From positions 1,674,001-1,738,000 of the forward strand of contig NZ_CP020892.1 in NCBI RefSeq assembly GCF_002163625.1: DNA of 64,000 nucleotides, read 5' to 3'. Positions 41,738-50,173 of this stretch are shown one piece after another. The first letter of the stretch is position 1. Each line of letters begins with the position of its first letter. The stretch is from Pseudomonas sp. M30-35. GTDB lineage: Bacteria; Pseudomonadota; Gammaproteobacteria; Pseudomonadales; Pseudomonadaceae. The notes beneath the pieces are model-generated. The model searched no databases. It had not been told where the DNA came from and saw only the letters and a list, made by a program, of their open reading frames with translations. The position numbers and the translations under genes were made by a program.

Positions 41738-42534
41738 GATTTGTCCTTGTTCAGGCGGTTGGCTGCCCAGGTAAATATCAACACAAAGAAGAAATAAGAG
41801 ATCACCAGCGCACTGTTGAAGTGACCGCTGCTGTTGCGCATGTTGTTGAGGTAAACCTGCAATGTTTCATAGCGCGTACCGACCAACATATTGGCGAAGA
41901 CAAACTCGCCAAACAAAAACGAGAACGACAGAAACAGCGATACCATCAAGCCTTTGCGCAGGTTTGGTAGCACCACCAGAAAGGCTGCTTTCCAAGTGCT
42001 GGCACCAAGCAGATGCGCTGCATCCATCAGGTCTGGCAGGTTGATCGCCTGCAGGTTATTGGTGATCGCACGGTACATAAAAGGCAGGGCAATGGTGAAG
42101 TAGCAACCAATCAGAATCCACGGCGTACCCACCAACTGCACAGGCCCGGAGCCGTAAACTTGCAGCAAGCCAACCGATGACACCACGGGAGGCATGGCGA
42201 AGGGCAGCAGGATGAGGATATTCATCAGCGCGTCTAGTTTCGGGAAGTAGTAATGCACCACAAACAGCAGTGGCAGAATCAGTACTGAGGCCAGAAACAA
42301 CGCGGAAAAGCAGATCAACAGCGATTGCCCAAAGGCCTTGAGAAAACGCGGTTCGCCCCACAGTTCGAGGTACCACTTGAAGGTCAGGCCATCAGGCAGA
42401 ATGGTTGCCGACCAGCTGGTCGCCAGCGAATACAACAAAGTGCCTGCCAGCGGGAGCAGCAAGATCAAAAACAGCAACCACACCACAACACGGTGATAGA
42501 GGATGCTGACGGTTTGGCCTTCAACGCGCGACAT
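41734..42534 (-). CDS. ABC transporter permease (PotC/ThiP-half type)
   Basis: A 266-residue inner-membrane permease with six predicted helices and a binding-protein-dependent transport signature (EAA loop LMDAAHLLGASTWKAAFLVVLPNLRKG, in two parts). ATG 42534 lies within the last codons of the preceding permease (14-bp overlap), and its stop overlaps the ATPase start by 4 bp. It forms the second half of the membrane channel. Confidence 0.92.
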   Translation of the reverse strand: MSRVEGQTVSILYHRVVVWLLFLILLLPLAGTLLYSLATSWSATILPDGLTFKWYLELWGEPRFLKAFGQSLLICFSALFLASVLILPLLFVVHYYFPKLDALMNILILLPFAMPPVVSSVGLLQVYGSGPVQLVGTPWILIGCYFTIALPFMYRAITNNLQAINLPDLMDAAHLLGASTWKAAFLVVLPNLRKGLMVSLFLSFSFLFGEFVFANMLVGTRYETLQVYLNNMRNSSGHFNSALVISYFFFVLIFTWAANRLNKDKS

Positions 42535-43375
42535 GGTAGCTCCTCTTCAGTAGCAGTTGATGGACGACGGTAATCAGCGCCATAAGCCCGAGCAGCACCA
42601 TCGACAACGCGCTGGCCAGGTTCGGGTTCAGCGAGATATCGCCGGAAACCAGGCCCGCGATGCGAATCGGCATAATGTTGAAGTTACCTGTGGTCAGGTA
42701 ATACACCGTGGCATAGGCGCCCAATGCGTTTGCCAGCAGAATCACAAAAGTGCCGAGCAATGCCGGTGTCAGTACGGGTAAGCCGATATGACGCCAGAAA
42801 TCCCAGGTGTTGGCACCGAGCAAGGCTGCCGACTCGCGCCAGTCTTCGCGCAGTGCGTCAAAAGCGGGGTAGAGGAGCATGACCCCGAGTGGAATCTGGA
42901 AGTAGGTGTAGAGCACGATCAAGCCGGTTTTGGAGTACAGATTGAAGTCTTCAATCCAGCCAATTTGTTTGAGCAGCAGGGTGATCGCGCCATTGAAGCC
43001 GAGCAGGATGATAAAGGCGAACGCCAGAGGCACCCCCGCGAAGTTGCTGGTCATGTTGGAGAACGCCATGACGAAATCGCGCAACTTTGAATCAACCTGA
43101 TGCAGCGAATAACTGCCGATGATGGCGATGATGATGCCGAATAGACTCGACCAGAATCCCACCTGCAAACTGTGTTTGATTGCTTGTAGGTAGAACTTGG
43201 AGGAGAAGATTTTCTCGAAGTTGGCCAGGCTCCAACTGCCATCAACGTTAACGCTGTTGAGCGTGATCCAGATCAGCGGGGCGATCTGAAACGCGAAAAA
43301 AAACAGCGCAAATGGAATCAGACACAGCGCAGCCAGCCATTTGCTTCGTGATCCTCGTGGTTTCAGGGCACTCAC
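42521..43375 (-). CDS. ABC transporter permease (PotB type)
   Basis: A 284-residue permease with six predicted helices (first: AALCLIPFALFFFAFQIAPL) and an EAA loop DALREDWRESAALLGANTW...LPVLTPAL. It starts by overlapping the stop of the phosphohydrolase gene by 4 bp. It pairs with the permease encoded next. The tight overlaps from the phosphohydrolase to the HAD phosphatase argue that uptake and hydrolysis are one unit. Confidence 0.92.
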   Translation of the reverse strand: MSALKPRGSRSKWLAALCLIPFALFFFAFQIAPLIWITLNSVNVDGSWSLANFEKIFSSKFYLQAIKHSLQVGFWSSLFGIIIAIIGSYSLHQVDSKLRDFVMAFSNMTSNFAGVPLAFAFIILLGFNGAITLLLKQIGWIEDFNLYSKTGLIVLYTYFQIPLGVMLLYPAFDALREDWRESAALLGANTWDFWRHIGLPVLTPALLGTFVILLANALGAYATVYYLTTGNFNIMPIRIAGLVSGDISLNPNLASALSMVLLGLMALITVVHQLLLKRSYHVAR

Positions 43376-44178
43376 TTAAGCAGTTCCTTACACTGTGGTT
43401 TGTCGTGGGCCACGCCAAGCAATTGGCAGACGGTGCCGCACAGCTCCGTCTGCTTGGGCGCAGCTTGTGGGTCCAGGCTGAAGGCCTCACCCAGTACAAA
43501 CAGCGGCACTTCGCGCTCTTCAGCCAGCAAGCCGTTGTGCGAGCGATCGTTGTTCATGCCGTGATCGGCGGTCACCAAGACTTGATAGCCGTCATCAAGC
43601 CAACGCTGCAAATATTCGGCGATGACTAAATCAGCGCGTCTGGCGCTGTTGCGATACTGCGCTGAATCAAGCCCATGCTTATGACCGGCATCGTCAATAT
43701 TCATGGGATGAACCAGTAAGAAATTCGGTTTGTGCTGCGCGCGTAAGTGCTCAGCATCATCAAACACGTGTGAATCCGGGTAGTGATCGGCGTAGTAAAA
43801 GTGGCCATGTTGAATCATCAGCGTGGCGTCGTCGGTGTGGCGATCACGGGCAGGCATGAACGGTGAACGGTTATACAACTCGCTCATCCAGTGATAAGCC
43901 GCCGCAGCCGTAGTCAACCCAGCATCACGGGCATAATGGAAGATGCTGCGTTGGTTGCTCAGGCGCACCACATCGTTATGCACGATGCCGCTGTCGATGG
44001 GGGCAACACCGGTCATGATGCATTCGTAGAGTGGCCGAGACAGCGAAGGTAGCTCACATTCGAGTTTATACAGTGCAGCGCGACCAGCGCCACAGTAGGC
44101 CTGCAGATGGCCCATGGCATGTTGGGCGACCTCATAGTTCAGGCCATCCAGAATCACTAGGATGACGTTGTGTTTCAT
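43372..44178 (-). CDS. Alkaline-phosphatase-superfamily phosphodiesterase/phosphohydrolase, cytoplasmic
   Basis: A 268-residue member of the type-I phosphodiesterase/nucleotide-pyrophosphatase fold. Metal and nucleophile features are VILDGLNYEVAQ (Asp at residue 10), LPSLSRPLYECIMTG (nucleophile Ser/Thr region), HPMNIDDAGHKHG (Asp and His ligands) and VTADHGMNNDRSHNG. There is no signal peptide, so it acts on an imported substrate. It lies between the binding-protein gene and the permeases, a position shared with P. putida loci as I recall. A phosphodiester or phosphonate substrate is likely; together with the HAD phosphatase it could release phosphate stepwise. Confidence 0.85.
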   Translation of the reverse strand: MKHNVILVILDGLNYEVAQHAMGHLQAYCGAGRAALYKLECELPSLSRPLYECIMTGVAPIDSGIVHNDVVRLSNQRSIFHYARDAGLTTAAAAYHWMSELYNRSPFMPARDRHTDDATLMIQHGHFYYADHYPDSHVFDDAEHLRAQHKPNFLLVHPMNIDDAGHKHGLDSAQYRNSARRADLVIAEYLQRWLDDGYQVLVTADHGMNNDRSHNGLLAEEREVPLFVLGEAFSLDPQAAPKQTELCGTVCQLLGVAHDKPQCKELLK

Positions 44179-44217
44179 AGTCGACTCACAGCCAGTACTG
44201 GGTTTTCTAAATCAACA

Positions 44218-44241
44218 GGGAGGCAACTCGCGTTGCCTCCC
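44218..44241. terminator. Intercistronic hairpin after the binding-protein gene
   Basis: GGGAGGCAAC (44218-44227) and GTTGCCTCCC (44232-44241) form a perfect 10-bp stem with a 4-nt loop. On the minus strand no U-tract follows, so it more likely stabilises the 3' end of the highly expressed binding-protein message than ends the operon. Confidence 0.6.
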
Positions 44242-44266
44242 TTTTGGTTAAGCATTTAGAAAACGC

Positions 44267-45325
44267 TTATTCCATGTTGATGATGACGTTCTCTTGCCAC
44301 ATTTGCGGCAGAGCTTTGGAGGTTGCCTCCCAAGCGGCGGCATCTTTGATCGGCTTGACATTGGCGTACTGCTCGTTAGGCAATAGTTTGGCCTGAACCT
44401 CTGCTGGCAATTTCAGGTGCTCGGCACGAATGGGCCGTGCATTACCTTTGGCCAAGTTGATCTGGCCTGCGTCGCTGAGAATATATTCACGTGCGAGTTT
44501 GGCCGCATTAGGGTGCTTGGCGTATTTGTTGATGATGGTGGTGTAGCCCGAAATCACCGAGCCGTCAGACGGGATCAGTACTTCAAAGCGGCTTGGGTCG
44601 ATCTGGTCGCGGTAGCTAAGGCCGTTGAAGTCCCAGACTACGCCGACTTCAACTTCACCTTTCTCCAGGGTTTGGATGGTCGGGTTAGACAGCGACAGGC
44701 GACCTTGCTCGGCAATGGTGCCAAAGAAGTCCAGGCCGGGTTGGATGTTCTTCTCGTCACCGCCGTTGGCGATGGCGGCTGCCAATACGCCGTTTACAGC
44801 TTGAGCGGCGGCACTGACATCGCCAATGGCAACTTTGTATTTGCCGTTTTTCAGGTCAGCCCAGCTCTTGGGTATATCTTTAACCAACTGCTTGTTGACA
44901 ATGAACGCGATCGAGCCGGTGTAGGCAAGCATCCAGTGGCCATCTTTATCTTTGGCCCAATCTGGAATCTGCTCCCAAGTGGTTGGTTTGTAGGGTTGGG
45001 TTACACCTTGCTGCACGGCGATAGGGCCGAACGCAGCGCCAACATCGCCGATGTCTGCGGTGGCATTGTCTTTCTCAGCGGCGAACTTGGCGATTTCTTG
45101 GGCCGAGCTCATGTCCGTATCGAGGTGTTTGAGGCCGTAGATTTTGTTCAGGTCTGCCCAGGTGTCTTTCCAGTTAGCCCAGCTGTCGGGCATGCCAACG
45201 CTGTTCACTTCGCCTTCGGTACGAGCAGCCTGCTCGAGTGCTTTGACATCTGTATCCGCAGCCATTGCAGTTGTTGCCATGGCGATGGCCGAGCCCATCA
45301 AGGTCGCTAGCAGCAGTTGTTTCAT
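44267..45325 (-). CDS. Periplasmic substrate-binding protein (Fe3+/polyamine/phosphonate-type, family 1/PotD-like)
   Basis: A 352-residue protein with a signal peptide LLLATLMGSAIAMATTAMA cleaved before ADTD. The mature part has the SBP_bac fold: SVGMPDSWANWKDTWADL, ATADIGDVGAAFGPIAVQQG, YTGSIAFIVNKQLVKDIPKSW, and VGVVWDFNGLSYRDQ. No tyrosine-pair iron site is evident, so a small anionic or amine ligand is more likely than ferric iron. It is the first gene of the leftward operon, with a near-palindromic regulator box just upstream (45352). ATG 45325 follows AGGGAG. Confidence 0.9.
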   Translation of the reverse strand: MKQLLLATLMGSAIAMATTAMAADTDVKALEQAARTEGEVNSVGMPDSWANWKDTWADLNKIYGLKHLDTDMSSAQEIAKFAAEKDNATADIGDVGAAFGPIAVQQGVTQPYKPTTWEQIPDWAKDKDGHWMLAYTGSIAFIVNKQLVKDIPKSWADLKNGKYKVAIGDVSAAAQAVNGVLAAAIANGGDEKNIQPGLDFFGTIAEQGRLSLSNPTIQTLEKGEVEVGVVWDFNGLSYRDQIDPSRFEVLIPSDGSVISGYTTIINKYAKHPNAAKLAREYILSDAGQINLAKGNARPIRAEHLKLPAEVQAKLLPNEQYANVKPIKDAAAWEATSKALPQMWQENVIINME

Positions 45326-45351
45326 TTGAAACTCCCTTGCAAATTAAGTGT

Positions 45352-45363
45352 TGGTCTAGATCA
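45352..45363. promoter_or_regulatory. TGGTCTAGATCA operator-like box upstream of the ABC/phosphohydrolase operon
   Basis: One mismatch from the perfect palindrome TGGTCTAGACCA, the operator type of PhnF-like GntR/UTRA regulators. It lies 27 bp before the binding-protein start. The half-site TAGACCAT recurs at 45463-45470 and 45490-45497. Confidence 0.6.
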
Positions 45364-45462
45364 GCAATACCCGAGCCAATTTAGGCTCTATAAATGACAG
45401 TTTTATGTCTTGCGCCACTGCGTATTTTGAATAGGCGCTGGCAGCGGACTGCTACTCAAGCG

Positions 45463-45497
45463 TAGACCATAGATAAGTGGCTGTTTTCATAGACCAT
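45463..45497. promoter_or_regulatory. Two direct TAGACCAT half-sites in the divergent promoter region
   Basis: TAGACCAT at 45463-45470 and 45490-45497, repeated 27 bp apart, equal to half of the palindrome discussed for 45352. They lie about 140-170 bp from both starts and could be extra regulator sites. A further duplicated GTCATCTAG (about 45540-45560) lies nearby. Confidence 0.4.
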
Positions 45498-45615
45498 ATT
45501 TGCCCGAATAGGCGGTGTAAGAGGCGCTGTAAGTCTGACTGTCATCTAGGCGTCATCTAGACTGCCTAGGCTTGCTGCAAATGCTGAGCTGCTTAAATTG
45601 AGCATTAAATCAGGC

Positions 45616-45627
45616 TGGACTAGTCCA
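45616..45627. promoter_or_regulatory. Perfect palindrome TGGACTAGTCCA before the UTRA regulator
   Basis: A 12-bp perfect palindrome ends 14 bp upstream of the regulator ATG and overlaps the region just before AAGGAAC. It shares TGGnCTAGnCCA with the operator-like box at 45352, suggesting autoregulation. Confidence 0.55.
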
Positions 45628-45641
45628 AAAGGAACAACTTG

Positions 45642-46358
45642 ATGCGTGAGGTAACACCGCGGGCGGTAACGACTATCTGTCGAGCACTTGAAGAGCAGAT
45701 CGAGCACGGCTTGCTCGTATCTGGCAACAAGCTGCCCGCTGAGCGTAAGTTGAGTGAGCTGTTCGATACCACGCGCATCACGTTGCGCGAGGCTTTGGGG
45801 CAACTGGAATCGCAGGGGCTGGTGTACCGTGAAGAGCGTCGTGGCTGGTTTGTTTCGCCAGCACGTGTGGCTTACAACCCATTGGTGCGCAGTCATTTTC
45901 ATGCGATGGTTGCTGAGCAAGGGCGTGAGCCAGCCACAGAGGTGTTAAGCGCTCGGTTGATTCCGGCAAATGCAGAAATTTGCCAGATACTCGGTCTGCC
46001 AGCGCTAACCAGTGTGTTTCAGATTCGCCGGGCTCGGCGTATTGATGGACGCTTGGTGCTCTATGTTGAGCATTACTTGAACCCGCTGTATTTCCCGGCA
46101 ATTCTCGAGTTTGATCTGACCCGCTCGCTGACTGAGCTGTACGCCAAGCAATATCAGATTCGATACGGTCGGGTGCGCTTTGACATGGTGCCAACAGCGC
46201 TGCATGCAGAGGCCGCGAGCAGTTTGAAGGTTGCGGTGGGCAGTCCGGCACTGCGCATTACTCGAGTCAATCGCGATCAGCATGACCGGTTGATCGACTG
46301 TGACCTCGAATATTGGCGCCATGACGCGATTCACGTCAGTGTTGAGGTACCGGATTGA
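45642..46358 (+). CDS. GntR-family regulator with UTRA domain (PhnF/HutC subfamily)
   Basis: A 238-residue regulator: winged helix (ALEEQIEHGLLVSGNKLPAERKLSE in two parts, TTRITLREALGQLESQGLVYREERRGWFV) and a C-terminal UTRA effector domain (about residues 85-235; SVFQIRRARRIDGRLVLYVEHYL, SPALRITRVNRDQHDRLI). UTRA domains bind small ligands such as sugars, phosphonates or urocanate. The preferred start is ATG 45642 after AAGGAAC; a TTG directly before it is possible. It is divergent from the phosphohydrolase/ABC operon and probably represses it until ligand is present. It ends before a REP pair. Confidence 0.88.
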   Translation: MREVTPRAVTTICRALEEQIEHGLLVSGNKLPAERKLSELFDTTRITLREALGQLESQGLVYREERRGWFVSPARVAYNPLVRSHFHAMVAEQGREPATEVLSARLIPANAEICQILGLPALTSVFQIRRARRIDGRLVLYVEHYLNPLYFPAILEFDLTRSLTELYAKQYQIRYGRVRFDMVPTALHAEAASSLKVAVGSPALRITRVNRDQHDRLIDCDLEYWRHDAIHVSVEVPD

Positions 46359-46370
46359 TTGCCGGGCAAT

Positions 46371-46440
46371 GGTGGACAAGCTGCGCGTTGTCACCCCCTG
46401 CGCGTAGGGTGGGGGACGCTTTATCCACCCACCACAGCGC
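46371..46440. repeat. REP-like pair between convergent genes
   Basis: Unit 1: GGTGGACAA...TTGTCACC (46371-46395, one bulge). Unit 2, opposite orientation: GGGTGG...CCACCC (46407-46430) followed by ACCACAGCGC, the mirror of the lead seen at 19591-19601. The pair resembles the joined flanks of the IS110 element. It likely ends the convergent UTRA-regulator and gmhA transcripts. Confidence 0.65.
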
Positions 46441-46445
46441 TTATA

Positions 46446-47033
46446 TCATGCGTAGTTTTCAGGATTGAGCTTGCGCTCAATCAGCTCAATCAGGATATGC
46501 ACGACTTTGATGTGCAGCTCCTGAACGCGGTCGGCGTAGTTGCCCCCTGGCGCGCAAATACAAATATCCGCCAGCTCTTCCAGCTTGGAGCCGGGCTTAC
46601 CGGTCAGGCCAATGACTTTGACCCCGAGTTGCTTGGCTGCAGCTACAGCATTGAGCACGTTGGGGCTCTTGCCGCTGGTGCTGAAAGCCAGCAATACATC
46701 GCCTTCACGACCGTGCGATTCGATATAACGCGAGAAGATGTATTCGTAACCGAAGTCATTGGCCACGCAGCTTATGTGGCTGGCATCGCTGATTGAAACC
46801 GCAGCAATACCCGGGCGATTGCCGCGATAACGGCCCGTCAACTCTTCGGCGAAGTGCATGGCGTCGCACATCGAGCCGCCGTTGCCGCAGGAGAAGACCT
46901 TGCCTTTGTGCTCAAAACTATCGACCAGCATTTGCGCTGCGTCTTCGATGTTTTGCAGGGTCTGCTGGTTGTTGATGAAGTTGTCCAGCGCACTTTGCGC
47001 TTCCAGCAGGCTGTTGCGAATATGCTCGATCAT
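46446..47033 (-). CDS. gmhA: Phosphoheptose isomerase GmhA, enterobacterial-type SIS protein
   Basis: A 195-residue SIS-domain isomerase that converts sedoheptulose-7-phosphate to glycero-manno-heptose-7-phosphate for LPS core. It has [20 protein letters not shown] (active-site His and Glu as His61/Glu65 of E. coli), [37 protein letters not shown] and [18 protein letters not shown] (His180 equivalent). It looks far closer to E. coli GmhA than to the usual Pseudomonas PA4425-type protein that I remember. ATG 47033 is chosen by length and family start. It lies 7 bp after apeB on the same strand, so it is probably co-transcribed, and ends at a REP pair. Confidence 0.87.
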   Translation of the reverse strand: MIEHIRNSLLEAQSALDNFINNQQTLQNIEDAAQMLVDSFEHKGKVFSCGNGGSMCDAMHFAEELTGRYRGNRPGIAAVSISDASHISCVANDFGYEYIFSRYIESHGREGDVLLAFSTSGKSPNVLNAVAAAKQLGVKVIGLTGKPGSKLEELADICICAPGGNYADRVQELHIKVVHILIELIERKLNPENYA

Positions 47034-47040
47034 ATAGGCC

Positions 47041-48330
47041 TCAAGGCAGCTCGGAGCTGCTGTAGAACGCACTCAGAACTTTGACCAGATGAGCCAGGTC
47101 GTGGCTACCGGCAAGCTCGCGGATTGAATGCATGGCAAAGGTTGGCAAGCCGATATCAACGGTTCGTACACCCAGTTGGCTAGCGGTGATTGGGCCTATG
47201 GTCGAGCCACAGGCCATGTCACTGCGTACCACGAAGCTTTGTACCGGAACTTCGTTTTCCAGGCACAGATGCCGGAAGAAGCCCGCGGTTTCACTGTTGG
47301 TGGCGTAGCGCTGGTTGCTGTTGATTTTGATCACTGGACCGGCATTGAGCTTGGGGCCGTGATTCTCATCATGTTTGTCTGGGTAGTTCGGGTGAATGCC
47401 ATGGGCATTGTCGGCAGAGACCAGCAGCGAGCGCTGGATGCTACGGATGAAGTCTTGGTCCTGTGGAATGACTCGACGCAATACTTGCTCGAGCATTGGA
47501 CCATCGGCGCCGCATGCGGAGCTGGAACCAATTTCTTCGTGGTCGGTGCAGACCAGCACGCAGGTTTCAGCATCACCGGCGCTGAGCAGGGCTTGTAGTC
47601 CGGCGTAGCAAGAGAGCAGGTTGTCGAGACGCGCACCGGCGATGAAGTCACGGTTAAGCCCGATTATGGCTGCAGGTTGGGTATCGTAGAAGCTCAGTTC
47701 GTAATCGAGCACAGCATCGGCGTTCAAGCTGTGTTCAAGGGTCAGTTGGTTGGCGAGCAGGGCGCGAAAATCAACCGGTTCAGTGCCCGCGACCTGGGCC
47801 AGAATCGGTGGCATCTCGGTCTGCTTGTTGATCTCCCAACCACTGTTCGCTTCACGGTTAAGGTGAATGGCCAGGTTGGGGATGACAGCTATCGGCAGTT
47901 CGAAGTTGATCAGTTGGCTTTCAACTTTACCGTCGCGGCGGAAAGTTACACGGCCAGCTAACGATAAGTCGCGGTCGAACCAAGGGGCGAGCAACGCACC
48001 GCCGTAGATCTCTACACCCAACTGGAAAAAACCGTGGCGTTGCAGTTCCGGGTGCGGTTTAACGCGCAGGCATGGGCTGTCTGTATGGGCGCCAACGAGG
48101 CGAATACCGGCATCAGTCAGCGAACGTTTGCCGACTTTAAAGGCAATGACAGCTGAGTCATTGCGAGTGACGTAATACTGGCCACCGGCTTCGGTGTGCC
48201 AAGTATCGCGTTCATCTAAACGCTGGTAACCAGCCGCTTCTAGGCGAAGGGCAAGGTTAGCTGTGGCATGAAAGGGCGTTGGCGAGGCTTTGAGGAAGTC
48301 GATCAAGCCTTGGTTCAGTTCGTCGCGCAT
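47041..48330 (-). CDS. apeB: M18 family aspartyl aminopeptidase ApeB
   Basis: A 429-residue dinuclear-zinc aminopeptidase. Metal-ligand motifs are [13 protein letters not shown] (His and Asp), [16 protein letters not shown] (Asp), [20 protein letters not shown] (catalytic and ligand Glu pair) and [16 protein letters not shown] (Asp). A late His lies in [17 protein letters not shown]18 enzymes form dodecameric tetrahedra and remove acidic N-terminal residues in the cytoplasm. ATG 48330 fits the family start ([21 protein letters not shown]); the six-codon upstream extension is unlikely. gmhA follows after 7 bp. Confidence 0.94.
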   Translation of the reverse strand: MRDELNQGLIDFLKASPTPFHATANLALRLEAAGYQRLDERDTWHTEAGGQYYVTRNDSAVIAFKVGKRSLTDAGIRLVGAHTDSPCLRVKPHPELQRHGFFQLGVEIYGGALLAPWFDRDLSLAGRVTFRRDGKVESQLINFELPIAVIPNLAIHLNREANSGWEINKQTEMPPILAQVAGTEPVDFRALLANQLTLEHSLNADAVLDYELSFYDTQPAAIIGLNRDFIAGARLDNLLSCYAGLQALLSAGDAETCVLVCTDHEEIGSSSACGADGPMLEQVLRRVIPQDQDFIRSIQRSLLVSADNAHGIHPNYPDKHDENHGPKLNAGPVIKINSNQRYATNSETAGFFRHLCLENEVPVQSFVVRSDMACGSTIGPITASQLGVRTVDIGLPTFAMHSIRELAGSHDLAHLVKVLSAFYSSSELP

Positions 48331-48394
48331 AGGTGCTCCTGGCAGCAATTACCAGAGTTTATCGGATTTGCGCGCGAGAAGGGATTAACTGACG

Positions 48395-49123
48395 CTACTG
48401 TGATGATTGATGTGGAATATGGACCAAACTCATCAGGTGGTGACCGAACATGCAAAACTGTCCTTCGATTTCACTCCCTGCGGGCCAATCATGATTCAAG
48501 TCGATAAGTAAACGCAGGCGGGCTCGTCCTTGCTGGCTGTTGTCGCAGTTGATTAGCTCGGCATCCTCAAAGTAAAAACGGGTCAAAACCAAAGGGTAGA
48601 GGGCTTTGAACAGACTTTCTTTGAGTGAGAACGTCAGGCTGATCCGCCAGGCTTGTTGCTCAGCGCTGGTGCTGGCAATGCTGTGTAACTCGCGCTGGGT
48701 CAGAATTTCACTGGCCAGGCGTATTGCCCGCTCAGCACTCAAGGGCTCCTCGATATCCAGACCAAGGCCTCGCCAATGTGTCCGTTCGGCAACAACCGCA
48801 GCAGCCAGACCGTGGCCGTGAGAGATGGAGCCACAGACATCCAATGGCCAGACTGGTGCGCGGTCTTCACCCACTGCTGGCACGCCAGCCACGCCAGTAA
48901 CCTGACGCAGTGCTTCGCGTGCACAAATACGGCCCGCAAGGTACTCGGTTTGACGTTTTGCAACGCCGCGCACCGGGGCAATCGCACAGCACTCAAACGC
49001 CGTGGGGTCAAACAAGCTGGGGTCAAATTGCGTGCTGATTAGCCGAACGCCAGGCATTTGCACCGGTAATGGCCAGCACTCACTCAGTGGTGTGCAGCAG
49101 TTCGGTAAGTAGTTTTCATTCAT
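48395..49123 (-). CDS. pcpS: 4'-phosphopantetheinyl transferase (PcpS/EntD type)
   Basis: A 242-residue transferase that activates acyl and peptidyl carrier proteins with CoA-derived phosphopantetheine. It has the N-terminal CTPLSECWPLPVQMPGV as in P. aeruginosa PcpS, YLAGRICAREALR, APVWP, SISHGHGLAAAVV (CoA contact), the Mg site GLGLDIEEPL and FSLKESLFKALYPLV (W/FxxKES signature). ATG 49123 matches the PcpS start; an ATG eight codons earlier is possible. Pseudomonads use this one enzyme for both fatty-acid ACP and siderophore synthetases. It is monocistronic, 64 bp upstream of apeB. Confidence 0.93.
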   Translation of the reverse strand: MNENYLPNCCTPLSECWPLPVQMPGVRLISTQFDPSLFDPTAFECCAIAPVRGVAKRQTEYLAGRICAREALRQVTGVAGVPAVGEDRAPVWPLDVCGSISHGHGLAAAVVAERTHWRGLGLDIEEPLSAERAIRLASEILTQRELHSIASTSAEQQAWRISLTFSLKESLFKALYPLVLTRFYFEDAELINCDNSQQGRARLRLLIDLNHDWPAGSEIEGQFCMFGHHLMSLVHIPHQSSQ

Positions 49124-49237
49124 CGTTGTATTCTGCACTGTGTCCAACAGTCGATCCAGGCAAGGCTGCGGCTACTAAGGTGGGCATCGTCAAATTCTTT
49201 ATTGCTGTCAGCGTATGTCGCAAAGTGCCAGCTTGTA

Positions 49238-50080
49238 TCAGGCCAGCTTAAGGGTTACGACGCCGAGCAGGATCACTAGACAGGAGACAATCCTGAGCAG
49301 TGGCAATGACTCTTTGAGGACTAAGCGTCCGATCAGCAAGGCAAACAACACACTGCTTTCACGCAGCGCAGAGACTACGGCAACCGGAGCCAGGGTCATG
49401 GCCCAGATGACGATGCTATACGCCAGCAGCGACATCACACCGCCGCCCAGTCCACCTTTCCAGTGCTGGCTTAATTTACCCAAAACTGATGTGCCACGCA
49501 GGCCGACGAGGATAATAAATGTGGCTGCGCCATTCATCGCAAACAGCCACATTGCGTAAGACAGCGCATCACCATTAACCCGTGCGCCAACAGCATCGGC
49601 CAAGGTATAGGCGGCAATAAAGCTCGCAGTGGTGAGTGCGGTCAGTAGCAGTGGGGTATTGAACTGGCTGTCCTTGTGGGTTCGCAGCGCCATCATCCAG
49701 ATACCCGTTACCAGAATCAGCAGCCCACTTATTTGTTCCCAGCTCAGGGTCTCATGGAGCAGGGCGACGGATATCAATGCGACGATCAGCGGCGAGCTAC
49801 CCCGAGAGAGCGGGTAGACCTGACTCAGGTCGCCGTATTTATATGCATGGGCGAGGAAACCGTTGTAACCGATATGCAGCAATACCGAGAGGATGATCCA
49901 CGGCCAAGCAGCGGTTTCGGGAAAGGTGACGAAGGGCAGGGTGCAAATTGCAGCTATGCCAGCGCCCATTTGAATCAGGCACACACTCAGGTAGCGGTCC
50001 AGACCAATTTTGATCAGGGCGTTCCAGCCTGCATGCAGCATGGCGGCTGCCATCACTGCGAAGAAAATGCTGCTGTCCAA
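49238..50080 (-). CDS. EamA/DMT-family inner-membrane transporter
   Basis: A 280-residue protein with about ten hydrophobic segments and two EamA repeats. The first contains GYNGFLAHAYKYGDLSQVYPLSRGSSPLIVAL (split over helices 3-4), the second SLLAYSIVIWAMTLAPVAVVSALRESSVLFALLIG; each ends in a helix-rich glycine segment (ISGLLILVTGIWMM and SCLVILLGVVTLKLA). DMT carriers export amino acids, nucleobases or other metabolites. ATG 50080 follows AAGGATAAAC. It is separated from napC by a terminator, so it is not part of the nap operon. Confidence 0.87.
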   Translation of the reverse strand: MDSSIFFAVMAAAMLHAGWNALIKIGLDRYLSVCLIQMGAGIAAICTLPFVTFPETAAWPWIILSVLLHIGYNGFLAHAYKYGDLSQVYPLSRGSSPLIVALISVALLHETLSWEQISGLLILVTGIWMMALRTHKDSQFNTPLLLTALTTASFIAAYTLADAVGARVNGDALSYAMWLFAMNGAATFIILVGLRGTSVLGKLSQHWKGGLGGGVMSLLAYSIVIWAMTLAPVAVVSALRESSVLFALLIGRLVLKESLPLLRIVSCLVILLGVVTLKLA

Positions 50081-50129
50081 GCGCGTTTATCCTTGTCACA
50101 ACCCATTGCGATGTCAACGCGCAGTAGAA

Positions 50130-50168
50130 ACAGGCGTACCCAGTGCAACAGTGTACGCCTGTCTTTTT
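50130..50168. terminator. Terminator of the nap operon
   Basis: ACAGGCGTAC (50130-50139) pairs perfectly with GTACGCCTGT (50153-50162). On the plus strand CTTTTT follows; on the minus strand TTTCT follows. It lies just after the napC stop. Confidence 0.75.
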
Positions 50169-50173
50169 ACCGT

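Noticed and set aside
44417..45310. 297-codon frame on the plus strand
   Set aside because: Lies wholly antisense to a clear binding-protein gene with signal peptide; codon mirror of that gene.
40864..45325. Reading the ABC operon as a ferric iron uptake system
   Set aside because: Binding protein lacks an obvious tyrosine-pair iron site, and two phosphohydrolase genes are embedded in the operon.
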